From Poindextera sp963706385 (GTDB lineage Bacteria > Pseudomonadota > Alphaproteobacteria > Caulobacterales > Caulobacteraceae), in the NCBI GenBank assembly GCA_963706385.1, contig OY970153.1, positions 310,001 to 374,000 of the forward strand: 64,000 nucleotides of DNA, given 5' to 3'. Position 1 is the first letter of the stretch, and every line of letters starts with the position of its first letter. The notes beneath the pieces were generated by a model. It ran no database searches. It saw only the letters and a list, made by a program, of their open reading frames with translations, and was not told the DNA's origin. Made by a program: the position numbers and the translations under genes. This document shows, in pieces, positions 1 to 10,967 of the stretch.

Positions 1-466
1 CGACATGCGCTTCGGCGTCAAGGGCAAGACCATCGTCAACCAGATGGAGGTGCCGCTGGGCATCCTGCCGGGGGGCACCGGCACCCAGCGCATGCCGCGG
101 CTGATCGGCCGGCACCGCGCGCTGGAAGTCATCCTCGGCGGCGTCGACATGGACGCCGAGACGGCCGACCGGTGGGGCTACCTCAATCGCGCCCTGGGCG
201 CCGAAGAGATCGGACCCTATGTCGATGGGCTGGCGCGGCGCATCGCCTCGTTTCCGGTCGAGGCCGTGCGGCTGGCCAAGCAATCGGTGAATTCGGCGAC
301 CAAGTCGCTGGCCGACGGCCTGAAGGACGAGAGCTTCCTGTTCCAGCAACTGATCCGCACCGAGAGCGGCCAGCGAAACATGAAGCGATTCCTCCAGATC
401 GGCGGGCAAACCCGCGAGGGCGAATTGAAAATCGCCGAACTAAGCGAAAAGCTCGGCCAGCCCTGA
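1..466 (+). CDS. Enoyl-CoA hydratase/isomerase family protein, 5'-truncated
   Basis: This is the C-terminal part of a crotonase-fold protein that enters the window from the left. The frame is open from the first bases, and the ATG at 5 is probably internal. Visible family features are the glycine-rich stretch GILPGGTGTQRMPRLIG, which shapes the CoA and oxyanion pocket, and the C-terminal helix LARRIASFPVEAVRLAKQSVN. Members hydrate or isomerise enoyl-CoA thioesters in fatty or aromatic acid degradation. About half of a usual 260-residue protein is present, so the substrate cannot be judged. It is convergent with the next gene, 13 bases away. Confidence 0.8.
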   Translation, partial: DMRFGVKGKTIVNQMEVPLGILPGGTGTQRMPRLIGRHRALEVILGGVDMDAETADRWGYLNRALGAEEIGPYVDGLARRIASFPVEAVRLAKQSVNSATKSLADGLKDESFLFQQLIRTESGQRNMKRFLQIGGQTREGELKIAELSEKLGQP

Positions 467-479
467 CGTCGGCTGGCGG

Positions 480-1268
480 CTAGACCTTGTAGCCGCCGTC
501 CACGCTGATCACCTGGCCAGTGATCCCGGCGGCCTCCTCGCTGGCCAGCAGCACCGCCATGGGGCCGAGTTCCTCCGGCTCGAGGACGCGATGCTGCAGG
601 TTCTCGGCCTCGACCATCGCCCGGGCGCCGGCCGCGTCGGTGCCGTAGGCCGAGGCCAGGGCGTCGAAATCGACCAGCGAGGTGTTGGTCCAGCCGGGAC
701 AGAGGCAGTTGACCGTAACGCCGAACGGCGCGGCCTCGGCGGCCAGCGCGCGGGTCAAGCCCACCACGCCGTGCTTGGCCGCGGTGTAGGCGATCAGCCC
801 GCCGCTGCGCTTGGCGTAGCCCGAACCGATGGTGATCACCCGGCCGTAGCGGCGCTCGCGCATGTGCGGCAAGGCCTCCGCGCTCGCCCAGTAGGCCGAG
901 GTCAGGTTCAGGTTGAGGTTGGCCAGGAACAGCTCGTCGTCGTGGGAAAACGCCAGCAAATCCTGCATCCCGCGCGGCGCCATCACCCCGCCGGCGTTGT
1001 TCACTAGCACGTCGAGCTGGCCGAAATGTTCGATCGCCCGCCGCACCGCCGCGCGCTGATCGGACCCCTTGGTCGCATCGGCCCGCACGGCCAGGGCGCC
1101 CGGCGCGCCGCACCCTCTGGCTTCCTCGGCGACGCACTCAAGCTCTGAAATCGTCCGGGACGAGACCGCGACCGAGGCGCCCTCCCGCGCCAGGGCGAGC
1201 GCGATAGCCCGCCCGATCCCGCGACCGCCGCCGGTCACCAGGGCGACCCGTCCCTTCAATCGATCCAT
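480..1268 (-). CDS. Short-chain dehydrogenase/reductase (SDR)
   Basis: A 262-residue classical SDR oxidoreductase. It starts with the Rossmann nucleotide-binding motif VALVTGGGRGIGRA (about residues 8-21). NNAGG follows near residue 90, and the catalytic Ser-Tyr-Lys region is seen as ITIGSGYAKRSGG followed by YTAAKHG. It is a cytoplasmic NAD(P)H-dependent enzyme acting on an unknown alcohol or ketone. I chose the ATG at 1268 because the SDR fold begins directly after it; the frame is open further upstream but that part has no family resemblance. It lies downstream of the rhodanese gene on the same strand with a 41-base gap. Confidence 0.88.
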   Translation of the reverse strand: MDRLKGRVALVTGGGRGIGRAIALALAREGASVAVSSRTISELECVAEEARGCGAPGALAVRADATKGSDQRAAVRRAIEHFGQLDVLVNNAGGVMAPRGMQDLLAFSHDDELFLANLNLNLTSAYWASAEALPHMRERRYGRVITIGSGYAKRSGGLIAYTAAKHGVVGLTRALAAEAAPFGVTVNCLCPGWTNTSLVDFDALASAYGTDAAGARAMVEAENLQHRVLEPEELGPMAVLLASEEAAGITGQVISVDGGYKV

Positions 1269-1309
1269 GCTCGTCCCTTTCAGCGGATGAACGCGGTGGC
1301 CCGAGGGGG

Positions 1310-2179
1310 CTACGCGCCGGTCTCCATCGGCAGGTTCGGGTCGCGGCTCCATTCGGACATCGAGCCGTCGTAGACCGCGACATTCGGGTGGCCGAGCCGG
1401 GTCAGGGCCAGCGCATCCATCGTCGCGGAGATGCCGCCGCCGCAATAGCAGATCACCCTTGGCCGTTCGAGCGCGCCGACCGCGGCGAACAGTTCGCGCA
1501 GCTCTGCGTCGTCGCGATAGGTCCCGTCGGCCTTGAGCAGGGCCGCGTAGGGCACGTTGCGGCTGCCCTTGATGTGACCCTTACGGCCATAGCTCATCGC
1601 CGCCTCGCCGCTGTGCACGCTGGGCGGCAGCGCGTTGATGGCGCAGACCGCGCCGTCGTCGATCGCGGCCAGCACCGCGTCCTTGTCGGCCCAGGCCCCG
1701 GGCCGCGCGGTCAGCTCCAGCGTGGTCGGCGGATAGCGCCGCTCGCCGGCCTCCACCGGACGGGCCTCCGCCGTCCATTTGGGCAGGCCGCCGTCGAGCA
1801 CCGCGACTTGGTCGAAGCCCGAGGCGCGCAGCATCCACCACAGCCGCGTCGCCCACATCGGCGTCGTGGTGGTGTAGGCGACCAACCTCACGCCGCGGCC
1901 GATCCCGGCGGCGCCGAGCGCCCGGGCGAGCCGGTCGAGCGGCGGCATGGTGAACGCCAGCCGCGCATCCGGGTCCGAGAGGTCGGTGACGAGGTCCAGG
2001 AAGGCCGCGCCCGGAATGTGCGCCGCCTCGTAGTCGGCCCGGCCGCTCTCGATCGCGTAGGGCCCCGGCGTCGCCGGCCGCAGATGCACCGTTACGTCGA
2101 AGATTCGCAGGTCCGGATCGGCCAGATGCGCCGCCAGCCAGTCCGTCGAAACCAGGCCTCGTCCGTCCCAACCCGCCAT
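1310..2179 (-). CDS. Sulfurtransferase with two rhodanese domains
   Basis: A 289-residue tandem rhodanese protein of the thiosulfate/3-mercaptopyruvate sulfurtransferase type, which moves a sulfane sulfur between donors and thiol or cyanide acceptors. The N-terminal domain (about 1-140) has the inactive-domain pattern with IPGAAFLDL. The C-terminal domain carries the catalytic-cysteine loop in CYCGGGISAT near residue 247. That loop differs from the CGSGVTA of classical mercaptopyruvate sulfurtransferases, so the substrate is left open. I chose the ATG at 2179 because GGGAGGA sits at ribosome-binding distance; a GTG at 2197 is an alternative. Confidence 0.85.
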   Translation of the reverse strand: MAGWDGRGLVSTDWLAAHLADPDLRIFDVTVHLRPATPGPYAIESGRADYEAAHIPGAAFLDLVTDLSDPDARLAFTMPPLDRLARALGAAGIGRGVRLVAYTTTTPMWATRLWWMLRASGFDQVAVLDGGLPKWTAEARPVEAGERRYPPTTLELTARPGAWADKDAVLAAIDDGAVCAINALPPSVHSGEAAMSYGRKGHIKGSRNVPYAALLKADGTYRDDAELRELFAAVGALERPRVICYCGGGISATMDALALTRLGHPNVAVYDGSMSEWSRDPNLPMETGA

Positions 2180-2217
2180 GGCGTCCTCCCTTGTCACGCC
2201 AAGGCTACGACCGGGGG

Positions 2218-2481
2218 TCAGCCGGGAGCAAGCCGCAATGCGAGCTGATCGACCAACGCCCGCGCGCCCTCGACGGTGTCGACCCTCAAACGGTCGAAAT
2301 CGACGCCATCCGGGCCGCGGATGTCGGCGAACAGGCCGGTCGGATCCTCATGGAAATGCAGGAAGGCGCGGGACTTCAGGTAGAACACCCCGCGTCCCTT
2401 TTCGGTCACCCCGTCGATGGCGCGTATCTGCGTCAAGAGCGGTTCAAGCCGATCGAGGGCCTCGGCGCCGGCGTGTTTCAT
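2218..2481 (-). CDS. Small conserved hypothetical protein
   Basis: An 87-residue soluble protein without a signal peptide or membrane segment. It has an acidic N-terminal helix (AEALDRLEPLLTQIRAI), a beta-rich middle (GRGVFYLKSRAFLHFHEDP), and a C-terminal helix after TVEGARALVDQL. The codon use matches its neighbours and the ATG is only 11 bases past the end of the convergently ordered cicA-like gene, so it may share that transcript. I do not recognise a function; the pattern looks like a conserved alphaproteobacterial domain of unknown function. Confidence 0.65.
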   Translation of the reverse strand: MKHAGAEALDRLEPLLTQIRAIDGVTEKGRGVFYLKSRAFLHFHEDPTGLFADIRGPDGVDFDRLRVDTVEGARALVDQLALRLAPG

Positions 2482-2492
2482 CGCTCTTGGCC

Positions 2493-3131
2493 TTACGGGG
2501 TCGCCTGGAACACCTTGAACCCAGGCTCCTCCGCCAGGGCCAGCATATCCAGATCCCCGTCGGTGTCGCCATAGGCCGCCGCGAGCCGCAGGTCCTGGCC
2601 AAACGCCTCGCGCAGTCGGCGGACCTTTTCGGCGCCCCGGCAGTTGGGGCCGATGAAATCGCCGGTGACGCGATCGGACTCGTCGAATGCCAAGCGCGTG
2701 CCGATCAACAGGCTCGCACCCAGGCCGCGGGCGAATGGGGCGACGATCAGATCGGGCGAGGCGGTGACGATGATCAGCCGAGCGTTGTCAGCCCGCCAGC
2801 GCTTCCAGGCGCGAATCGCGTCGGGACGCAGCAGGGTGCGCGCGCGGGATTCGGCGAATCGCCGCGCATCGGCCTCGATCTCGTTTCGAGACATCCCGGC
2901 CAGAAACACCCGGGTGGCCGCCGCCTTCAGCCGCCCCCGATCGGGCCGCACGAGATAGGACAGGGCCGCCGGAATCAACCGCGCCAGCCCGGCCGCATAG
3001 GCCGGCAGACCCACGCGCCAAGCCAGGAAGGCGGTGTAGCTGTCCTTGACGGTCAAGGTTCCGTCGAAATCGAAGGCGACAATAGGGCGGCGAAAAAGCT
3101 CGCCCTGGCGCAGGTCTTCCATGTCACCCAT
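2493..3131 (-). CDS. cicA: HAD-IB family phosphatase, CicA-like
   Basis: A 212-residue haloacid dehalogenase phosphatase of subfamily IB (SerB-like). Motif I is FDFDGTLT (about residues 20-27) with the nucleophile and acid aspartates, motif II is the TAS of IIVTASPDL, and motif IV is YGDTDGDLDML, which binds magnesium. In Caulobacter the essential HAD protein CicA is encoded divergently upstream of clpX, and this gene has the same position and orientation; the name rests on that recalled synteny. The natural substrate is unknown. A second in-frame ATG at 3122 is an alternative start. It is divergent from clpX, with about 220 bases of shared promoter region. Confidence 0.8.
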   Translation of the reverse strand: MGDMEDLRQGELFRRPIVAFDFDGTLTVKDSYTAFLAWRVGLPAYAAGLARLIPAALSYLVRPDRGRLKAAATRVFLAGMSRNEIEADARRFAESRARTLLRPDAIRAWKRWRADNARLIIVTASPDLIVAPFARGLGASLLIGTRLAFDESDRVTGDFIGPNCRGAEKVRRLREAFGQDLRLAAAYGDTDGDLDMLALAEEPGFKVFQATP

Positions 3132-3352
3132 CTATCGCGACCTGGACGCAACGCCGACGCCAAAATCTGGGCGTTTCAACTGGGATTGGCCCCCCGAGTC
3201 GCTTGAAGCCCTTGTGATCGGGCGACGGATCGAGGAATGTCAAGGATTAGACAACCCGCGGCGCGTATCCTGCATAGTCCGTCAGGAATGCGCCGGGCGG
3301 AGGCGGCGCTGACCCTTCAGTCGGTCCCCGTCGTCAAAGAGTGAGAGCGATC

Positions 3353-4618
3353 ATGACCAAAGCCGCAAGCGGCGACACCAAGAGCACGCTTTATTGCTCC
3401 TTCTGTGGCAAGAGCCAGCATGAGGTGCGCAAGCTTATCGCGGGCCCAACCGTATTCATCTGCGATGAATGCGTCGAGCTCTGCATGGATATCATCCGTG
3501 AGGAGCACAAGATCGCCTTCGTCAAATCGAAGGACGGGGTGCCGACTCCGAAGGAAATCCGCGAGGTTCTCGACGACTATGTGATCGGCCAGGATCACGC
3601 CAAGAAGGTCCTCGCGGTCGCGGTGCACAACCACTACAAGCGGCTAAACCACGCTCAGAAGAACAACGACGTCGAGCTCGCTAAATCCAATATCCTGCTG
3701 ATCGGCCCGACTGGCACCGGCAAGACGCTCTTGGCCCAGACGCTGGCGCGGATCATCGACGTGCCCTTCACCATGGCCGACGCCACCACCCTGACCGAGG
3801 CGGGCTACGTCGGCGAGGACGTTGAGAACATCATCCTCAAGCTTTTGCAGGCCGCCGACTACAACGTCGAACGGGCCCAGCGCGGCATCGTCTACATCGA
3901 CGAGGTCGACAAGATCAGCCGCAAGTCGGACAACCCCTCGATCACCCGCGACGTCTCGGGCGAGGGCGTCCAGCAGGCGCTGCTCAAGATCATGGAAGGC
4001 ACCGTCGCCTCGGTGCCGCCCCAGGGCGGGCGCAAGCATCCGCAGCAGGAGTTCCTGCAGGTCGACACCACCAACATCCTATTCATCTGCGGCGGCGCCT
4101 TCGCGGGGCTGGAGAAGATCATCTCCGCCCGCGGCAAGGGCACCTCGATCGGCTTCGGGGCCACCGTCGCCGACCCGGAAGACCGTCGCACCGGCGAGAT
4201 CCTGCGTGGCGTCGAGCCGGACGATCTTCAGCGCTTCGGCCTGATCCCCGAGTTTATCGGCCGTCTGCCGGTGTTGGCCACGCTCGAGGATCTGGACGAG
4301 GCCGCCCTGGTCACCATCCTGACCGAGCCGAAAAACGCCTTTGTCAAACAGTACCAGCGACTGTTCGACATGGAGAACGTCGGCCTGACCTTCACCGACG
4401 ACGCGCTGAAGGCCATCGCCCGCAAGGCGATCGGCCGCAAGACCGGCGCGCGGGGCTTGCGCTCGATCATGGAGAACATCCTTTTGGAGACCATGTTCGA
4501 CCTGCCCAGCTACGAGGGCGTCGAGGAGGTGGTGGTCAACGCCGAAGTGGTCGAGGGCCGCGCCCAGCCTCTGATGATCTACGCCGAGCGCCGCAGCGAC
4601 AAGGGCGGGGCGGCCTGA
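3353..4618 (+). CDS. clpX: ATP-dependent Clp protease ATP-binding subunit ClpX
   Basis: A 421-residue AAA+ unfoldase that feeds substrates to ClpP; in Caulobacter it drives cell-cycle proteolysis of CtrA and other regulators. The N-terminal zinc domain has C15, C18, C37 and C40. Walker A is GPTGTGKT (118-125) and Walker B is IVYIDEVDK. The SIGFGA loop that docks on ClpP and the sensor-2 GARGLRS are both present. The length matches the family. I chose the ATG at 3353 (MTKAASGD) over a GTG at 3341 because the conserved protein begins there. lon follows after 186 bases; clpP is not in the window. Confidence 0.97.
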   Translation: MTKAASGDTKSTLYCSFCGKSQHEVRKLIAGPTVFICDECVELCMDIIREEHKIAFVKSKDGVPTPKEIREVLDDYVIGQDHAKKVLAVAVHNHYKRLNHAQKNNDVELAKSNILLIGPTGTGKTLLAQTLARIIDVPFTMADATTLTEAGYVGEDVENIILKLLQAADYNVERAQRGIVYIDEVDKISRKSDNPSITRDVSGEGVQQALLKIMEGTVASVPPQGGRKHPQQEFLQVDTTNILFICGGAFAGLEKIISARGKGTSIGFGATVADPEDRRTGEILRGVEPDDLQRFGLIPEFIGRLPVLATLEDLDEAALVTILTEPKNAFVKQYQRLFDMENVGLTFTDDALKAIARKAIGRKTGARGLRSIMENILLETMFDLPSYEGVEEVVVNAEVVEGRAQPLMIYAERRSDKGGAA

Positions 4619-4664
4619 TCGAGGCCGACTTTCCGCGGTGATTTGACCGGGCTCAACGCCGTCG

Positions 4665-4692
4665 CTTGAACGGCGTGCGAAAGCGTCCACAT
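4665..4692 (+). promoter_or_regulatory. Putative heat-shock (sigma-32) promoter of lon
   Basis: CTTGAA (4665-4670) is followed after 16 bases by CCACATAAAT (4687-4696). This resembles the RpoH consensus CTTGAA...CCCCATnT. It lies about 110 bases upstream of the lon start codon. Lon is a known heat-shock protein in Caulobacter, so the match is plausible; no start-site data are available here. Confidence 0.5.
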
Positions 4693-4804
4693 AAATGGGC
4701 GAACGGACCGGCCCTGTCGGGCGGTCGGGTCGCCCAACTCGGCGCATCGTCGAGTGAGCGCGGCCTCATTGGGCCGTGCGCCGGACGGCGGCGGTCAGGA
4801 GAGT

Positions 4805-7219
<2,415 letters not shown>

Positions 7220-7364
7220 GACGAAGGTTTTCGGCATTTATTTGGGCGCCACCGACGTTTCTGCGCGGTGTTCATGTTGACGCAAGGCTTTTTGACGTCT
7301 CATGATCGCGCGCTTCGGGTGATGCGATGACAATCGCCGCCGCTGAAAGGGTTGGGAGACATCT

Positions 7365-7640
7365 ATGACCACCAAAGCCGAACTGGTTTCCGCCATCGCG
7401 GAAAAGGCAGGGCTCACGAAGAACCAAGCGAAGGACGCGCTGGAGGCATTCTTGGCCTCGGTGACGGCTTCGCTGAAGGCTGGAAACGAAGTCCGGCTGG
7501 TGGGTTTCGGCAGCTTCCTGCCGGTCGCCCGCAAGGCGGGCACGGCGCGCAATCCGCGCACCGGCGAGACCGTCAAGCGGCCGGCGTCTAAGACCGCGCG
7601 TTTCCGCGTGGGTGAAGGTCTGAAAAGCGCCCTGAACTGA
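7365..7640 (+). CDS. hupB: DNA-binding protein HU
   Basis: A 91-residue histone-like HU protein that bends DNA non-specifically and compacts the nucleoid. The family signature GFGSFLPVARKAGTARNPRT lies at about residues 46-65 and includes the flexible DNA-grasping arm. The C-terminus (TARFRVGEGLKSALN) is canonical. GGGAG lies upstream of the ATG at ribosome-binding distance. The 145-base upstream region contains TTGACG twice (7277 and 7292), which are possible -35 elements, so hupB probably has its own promoter. The gene ends in the terminator described next. Confidence 0.96.
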   Translation: MTTKAELVSAIAEKAGLTKNQAKDALEAFLASVTASLKAGNEVRLVGFGSFLPVARKAGTARNPRTGETVKRPASKTARFRVGEGLKSALN

Positions 7641-7663
7641 GGGGATTTCGGCGCTGAGAATTG

Positions 7664-7692
7664 GGGCGGACGCCGCGGCGCCCGCCCTTTTT
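7664..7692 (+). terminator. Rho-independent terminator after hupB
   Basis: GGGCGG pairs with CCGCCC, and an inner CGCC/GGCG stem follows one mismatch and closes a very short loop. A run of five T residues (7688-7692) follows directly. It lies 24 bases after the hupB stop codon, as expected for a strong monocistronic terminator. Confidence 0.85.
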
Positions 7693-7711
7693 CTTGTATG
7701 TTATCGTGATC

Positions 7712-7747
7712 GAGCAGTTCGCGGTTCGAACGAGCCGCGGACTGCTC
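7712..7747. repeat. 13-bp inverted repeat between hupB and tRNA-Val
   Basis: GAGCAGTTCGCGG (7712-7724) and CCGCGGACTGCTC (7735-7747) pair at 12 of 13 positions around a 10-base loop. No T-tract follows, so it is not a typical terminator. It could be a structured element in the tRNA leader or an extragenic palindrome. Confidence 0.6.
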
Positions 7748-7815
7748 ATGTGCTTTGAACCAAGACCATCTCCCGCGCCGAACCGGCTTCCACTTCGGCT
7801 GGAAATGGTCCGCCG

Positions 7816-7892
7816 GGGCGGCTAGCTCAGCTGGTCAGAGCGTCTGGTTTACACCCAGAAGGTCGGGGGTTCGATCCCCTCGCCGCCCACCA
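7816..7892 (+). tRNA. tRNA-Val (anticodon UAC)
   Basis: A 77-base cloverleaf. The acceptor stem GGGCGGC pairs with GCCGCCC and the D-arm is TAGCTCAGCTGGTCAGAGC. The anticodon arm CTGGTTTACACCCAG shows anticodon TAC, and the T-arm is GGGGGTTCGATCCCC. The discriminator A and an encoded CCA end the gene. Anticodon UAC reads valine GUN codons. Confidence 0.96.
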
Positions 7893-8028
7893 CCATATCT
7901 CGGCCAAAGCGGTCGCCGCGCCGCCGCGGTCCTGCGGCCGCCTCGCCGATCCCGTGCCGAATTCTGTCCGTATTCCCTCGACCGTCACAGTCGGGCTATG
8001 GTGAATTGGGGTCTTCAAAGGCTAAGGC

Positions 8029-9246
8029 ATGCTTTCAGAAGGCGGATGGTTGAGCCGGCCCACGGCGGACGCGGCGAAGGGTCCGCGCGAGGCGCGCGGC
8101 GCGACGGCGCGGCTGGTCGACACCACCATGCTCTACGCCCCCCGCAGCGGCGGGGTGAAGCGTTACCTGTCGGCCAAGCGGGCCTGGCTCGCGACCCATC
8201 GCCCGCAGGTGCGTCATAGCCTGATCGTGCCAGGCGCGGCGGACGGCTACGACGGCCGCGGGCTGTGGTCGATCTACACCGCGCCCTTGCCGTTCGGCGA
8301 CGGTTACCGCTGGCCGGCCAGCAAGAGCGCCTGGATGAAGCGGCTGATACGCCAGAAGCCCAGCGTGATCGAGGCGGGCGATCCCTATACCCCGGGCTTG
8401 GCCGCGCTCAGGGCCGGGGAGAAGCTGGGCGTGCCGGTGGTCGGCTTCTGCCACACGGATCTGGCGGCTCTGGCGGCGCTGCATTTCGGCGAATGGGCGG
8501 AAAAGCCGGTTCGTCGGCGCTGGGCGCGAATCTACAATCAGTTCGACCAGGTGCTGGCGCCCAGCCGCTATATCGCCGATCGCCTGGGCGAGGCGGGGGT
8601 GAGGGGCGCGATCGCCCTGCCGCTCGGCGTCGACGTGGAGATATTCAACCCCCAGCGCGCCGATCGCGCGGCGGTGCGCGAGCGGCTCGGCTTGACGCCC
8701 GAGCGGCGGCTCTTGGTGTTCGCCGGCCGCCCGGCGCGCGAGAAGAAGATTGACGTCCTGGTCGAGGCCGCCGCGTTGCTGGGCGATCCCTATACCCTGT
8801 TGTTGATCGGCGCGGGGCCGGCCGCGCTGGTCACCGCGCCCAATGTCATAGCCATGCCCTATGAGCGCGATCCGATCGGCTTGGCGCGGCTGCTGGCCAG
8901 TTGCGACGCCTTCGTCCACGCCAACGACGCCGAGCCGTTCGGCCTGATCACCCTGGAGGCGATGGCCTGCGGCCTGCCGGTGGTCGCGGTCCAGTCCGGC
9001 GGTTTGGCCGAAACCGTCGACGCGGAGATCGGGGTGCTGGCCCAGCGATCCGCCGCCGCCCCCTTCGCCGAGGCGATCGGGGCGCTGTTCGCGCAGGACG
9101 TCGCGGCCGTGGGCGCCCGAGCCCGCGTGCGCGCTGTCACCCGGCACGGTTGGGACCGGGTGTTCACCCACCTGACCGAGATCTACGCCGGCCTGACCGG
9201 CGAGATGGCCTTCTTGCGCGCCGCTGAGGCCGTCGTATCCCGCTGA
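8029..9246 (+). CDS. Glycosyltransferase family 4 (GT-B fold)
   Basis: A 405-residue retaining glycosyltransferase of the GT4 type, acting in the cytoplasm on sugar nucleotides. The N-terminal half holds the acceptor-side glycine-rich motif APRSGGVKRYL near residue 42 and the GFCHTD histidine region. The C-terminal half has VFAGRPAREKKIDVLVEA and the donor-binding E-x7-E motif in EPFGLITLEAMACGLPVVA. The donor, acceptor and product (lipid, capsule or other glycan) cannot be told, because no polysaccharide genes surround it. It is convergent with metY. Confidence 0.88.
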   Translation: MLSEGGWLSRPTADAAKGPREARGATARLVDTTMLYAPRSGGVKRYLSAKRAWLATHRPQVRHSLIVPGAADGYDGRGLWSIYTAPLPFGDGYRWPASKSAWMKRLIRQKPSVIEAGDPYTPGLAALRAGEKLGVPVVGFCHTDLAALAALHFGEWAEKPVRRRWARIYNQFDQVLAPSRYIADRLGEAGVRGAIALPLGVDVEIFNPQRADRAAVRERLGLTPERRLLVFAGRPAREKKIDVLVEAAALLGDPYTLLLIGAGPAALVTAPNVIAMPYERDPIGLARLLASCDAFVHANDAEPFGLITLEAMACGLPVVAVQSGGLAETVDAEIGVLAQRSAAAPFAEAIGALFAQDVAAVGARARVRAVTRHGWDRVFTHLTEIYAGLTGEMAFLRAAEAVVSR

Positions 9247-9272
9247 GAGGAGAGGCGCGCCGACGTGTTTCG

Positions 9273-10565
9273 TCAGCCCTTGGCCGCGTCCAGCGCCTGG
9301 GACAGGTCGGCGATGATGTCGCTAATGTGCTCGAGGCCCACCGACAGCCGCACATAGCCGGGCGAGACCCCGGTGGCGAGCTGGTCCTCTGGCGAGAGCT
9401 GGGAATGGGTGGTCGAGGCGGGATGGATCGCCAGGCTGCGCGCGTCGCCGATGTTGGCCACGTGGTAGAACAGCTTCAACGCATCGATGAACCGGCGACC
9501 GGCCTCGGCCCCGCCGGCCAGTTCGAAGCCCAACAGCCCGCCGAACCGGCCATTCATGTAGCGGTCGGCCCGCTCGCGCGCCGCGCCGGTCTGCACCGAG
9601 GGGTGGATGATCCGGCTCACGTCCGCGTGGCCTCTGAGGAACTCGGCCACCGCCTGGGTGTTGTCGCAATGCCGCTCTATCCGCAGCGGCAGGGTCTCCA
9701 GCCCCTGCAAGATCAGGAAAGCGTTGAACGGCGAGAGCGCCGCGCCCAGGTCGCGCAGCAGCACCGTGCGGGCTCGGATCAGGTAGGCGATGGGCCCGAG
9801 CGGCTTGACCGCCTCGGTCCACACCGCGCCGTGATAGCTGGGATCGGGCGTATTCAGCGTCGGAAAGCGCGCGGCGTGGGCCTCCCAGTCGAAATTACCG
9901 CCGTCGACGATCATCCCGCCGATCGAGGTCCCGTGGCCGCCGATGTACTTTGTCAACGAATAGACCACGATCGCCGCGCCGTGCTCCAAGGGCCGCACCA
10001 GGATCGGGGCGGCGGTGTTGTCGACGATCAGGGGAATGCCCAGCGCGCGCCCGATCGCGGCGACCTCGGCGATGGGAAAGACCGTCAGCTTGGGATTGGG
10101 CAGGGTCTCGGCGTAGTAGGCCCGGGTGCGCTCGTCGCTGGCCCGGCGGAAGGCCTCCGGGTCGGCCGGATCGACGAACCGCACCTCGATCCCCTGGTCC
10201 CTCAGGGTGTTCGCGAACAGGTTCCAGGTGCCGCCGTAGAGGTCAGTCGAGGAGACCACATTGTCTCCGGCGCGGGCTAGGTTCTGCAGCGAAAACGCCG
10301 AGGCCGCCTGGCCGGACGCCACGGCCAGCGCGCCGACGCCGCCTTCCAGCGCGGCGATCCGTTGCTCCAGCACGTCCGTCGTCGGGTTACCGATCCGGGT
10401 GTAGATGTTGCCCAGCTCCTTCAGGGCGAACAGGTCGGCGGCGTGCTGGGTGTCACGGAACTGGTAGGAGGTGGTCTGGTAGATCGGCGTCGCCACCGCG
10501 CCGGTGGCCGGATCGGCCCGCCAGCCGGCGTGCAGCACGAGGGTCTCGGGATGGTTGTTGACCAT
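9273..10565 (-). CDS. metY: O-acetylhomoserine aminocarboxypropyltransferase (sulfhydrylase)
   Basis: A 430-residue PLP enzyme of the Cys/Met metabolism family that makes homocysteine from O-acetylhomoserine and sulfide, the direct-sulfhydrylation route to methionine. The pyridoxal lysine is K206 in VYSLTKYIGGHGTS. NIYTRIGNPT and the terminal HPASTTHSQ...RLSVGLEH are family signatures. The length fits MetY (about 430) better than MetZ. I chose the ATG at 10565 because GGAAGG lies upstream and the family begins there; the longer open frame runs through a tRNA gene. No SAM riboswitch could be recognised upstream. It links functionally to cysD-cysNC at 45-48 kb. Confidence 0.9.
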   Translation of the reverse strand: MVNNHPETLVLHAGWRADPATGAVATPIYQTTSYQFRDTQHAADLFALKELGNIYTRIGNPTTDVLEQRIAALEGGVGALAVASGQAASAFSLQNLARAGDNVVSSTDLYGGTWNLFANTLRDQGIEVRFVDPADPEAFRRASDERTRAYYAETLPNPKLTVFPIAEVAAIGRALGIPLIVDNTAAPILVRPLEHGAAIVVYSLTKYIGGHGTSIGGMIVDGGNFDWEAHAARFPTLNTPDPSYHGAVWTEAVKPLGPIAYLIRARTVLLRDLGAALSPFNAFLILQGLETLPLRIERHCDNTQAVAEFLRGHADVSRIIHPSVQTGAARERADRYMNGRFGGLLGFELAGGAEAGRRFIDALKLFYHVANIGDARSLAIHPASTTHSQLSPEDQLATGVSPGYVRLSVGLEHISDIIADLSQALDAAKG

Positions 10566-10713
10566 GGTCGCGTCCTTCCTGGCGCGCTTGCCGCGCCATG
10601 GCGCGAGCCTAGGCCGAAATCGGCTGCGGCGAAAATGCTGCTTGGATCGATGCGCGGGATCAAATGGCGAGGGGCGCTTGACGCCGCGTTCCGGGATAGA
10701 CCCCGCGAACCGA

Positions 10714-10790
<77 letters not shown>

Positions 10791-10902
10791 GTGTGGCCGG
10801 CGCGGCGCCGGCGCGTGAGGCGGGTGACATAGGTCGGGGGGGCTCGCCATGTCAACTGGCCCGCGGGCCGCGACGGAAGGGCGCAATCGGGTCAAGCGAG
10901 GT

Positions 10903-10931
10903 TTGAACCGGGCTCCGCCATGGGCTACAAC
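10903..10931 (+). promoter_or_regulatory. Putative housekeeping promoter of the nuo operon
   Basis: TTGAAC (10903-10908) is separated by 17 bases from TACAAC (10926-10931), which is preceded by GC to give GCTACAAC. That matches the Caulobacter sigma-73 -10 consensus GCTANAWC exactly. The start codon of nuoA is about 30 bases further downstream. This is the only long gap upstream of the operon. Confidence 0.6.
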
Positions 10932-10967
10932 GCCCCGCGACTCTCGCCCATCTCCCCGGGGCCTTGC

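Noticed and set aside
10566..10713. SAM riboswitch upstream of metY
   Set aside because: The leader was read on the minus strand; no conserved SAM-I or SAM-II core or pseudoknot could be found by eye.
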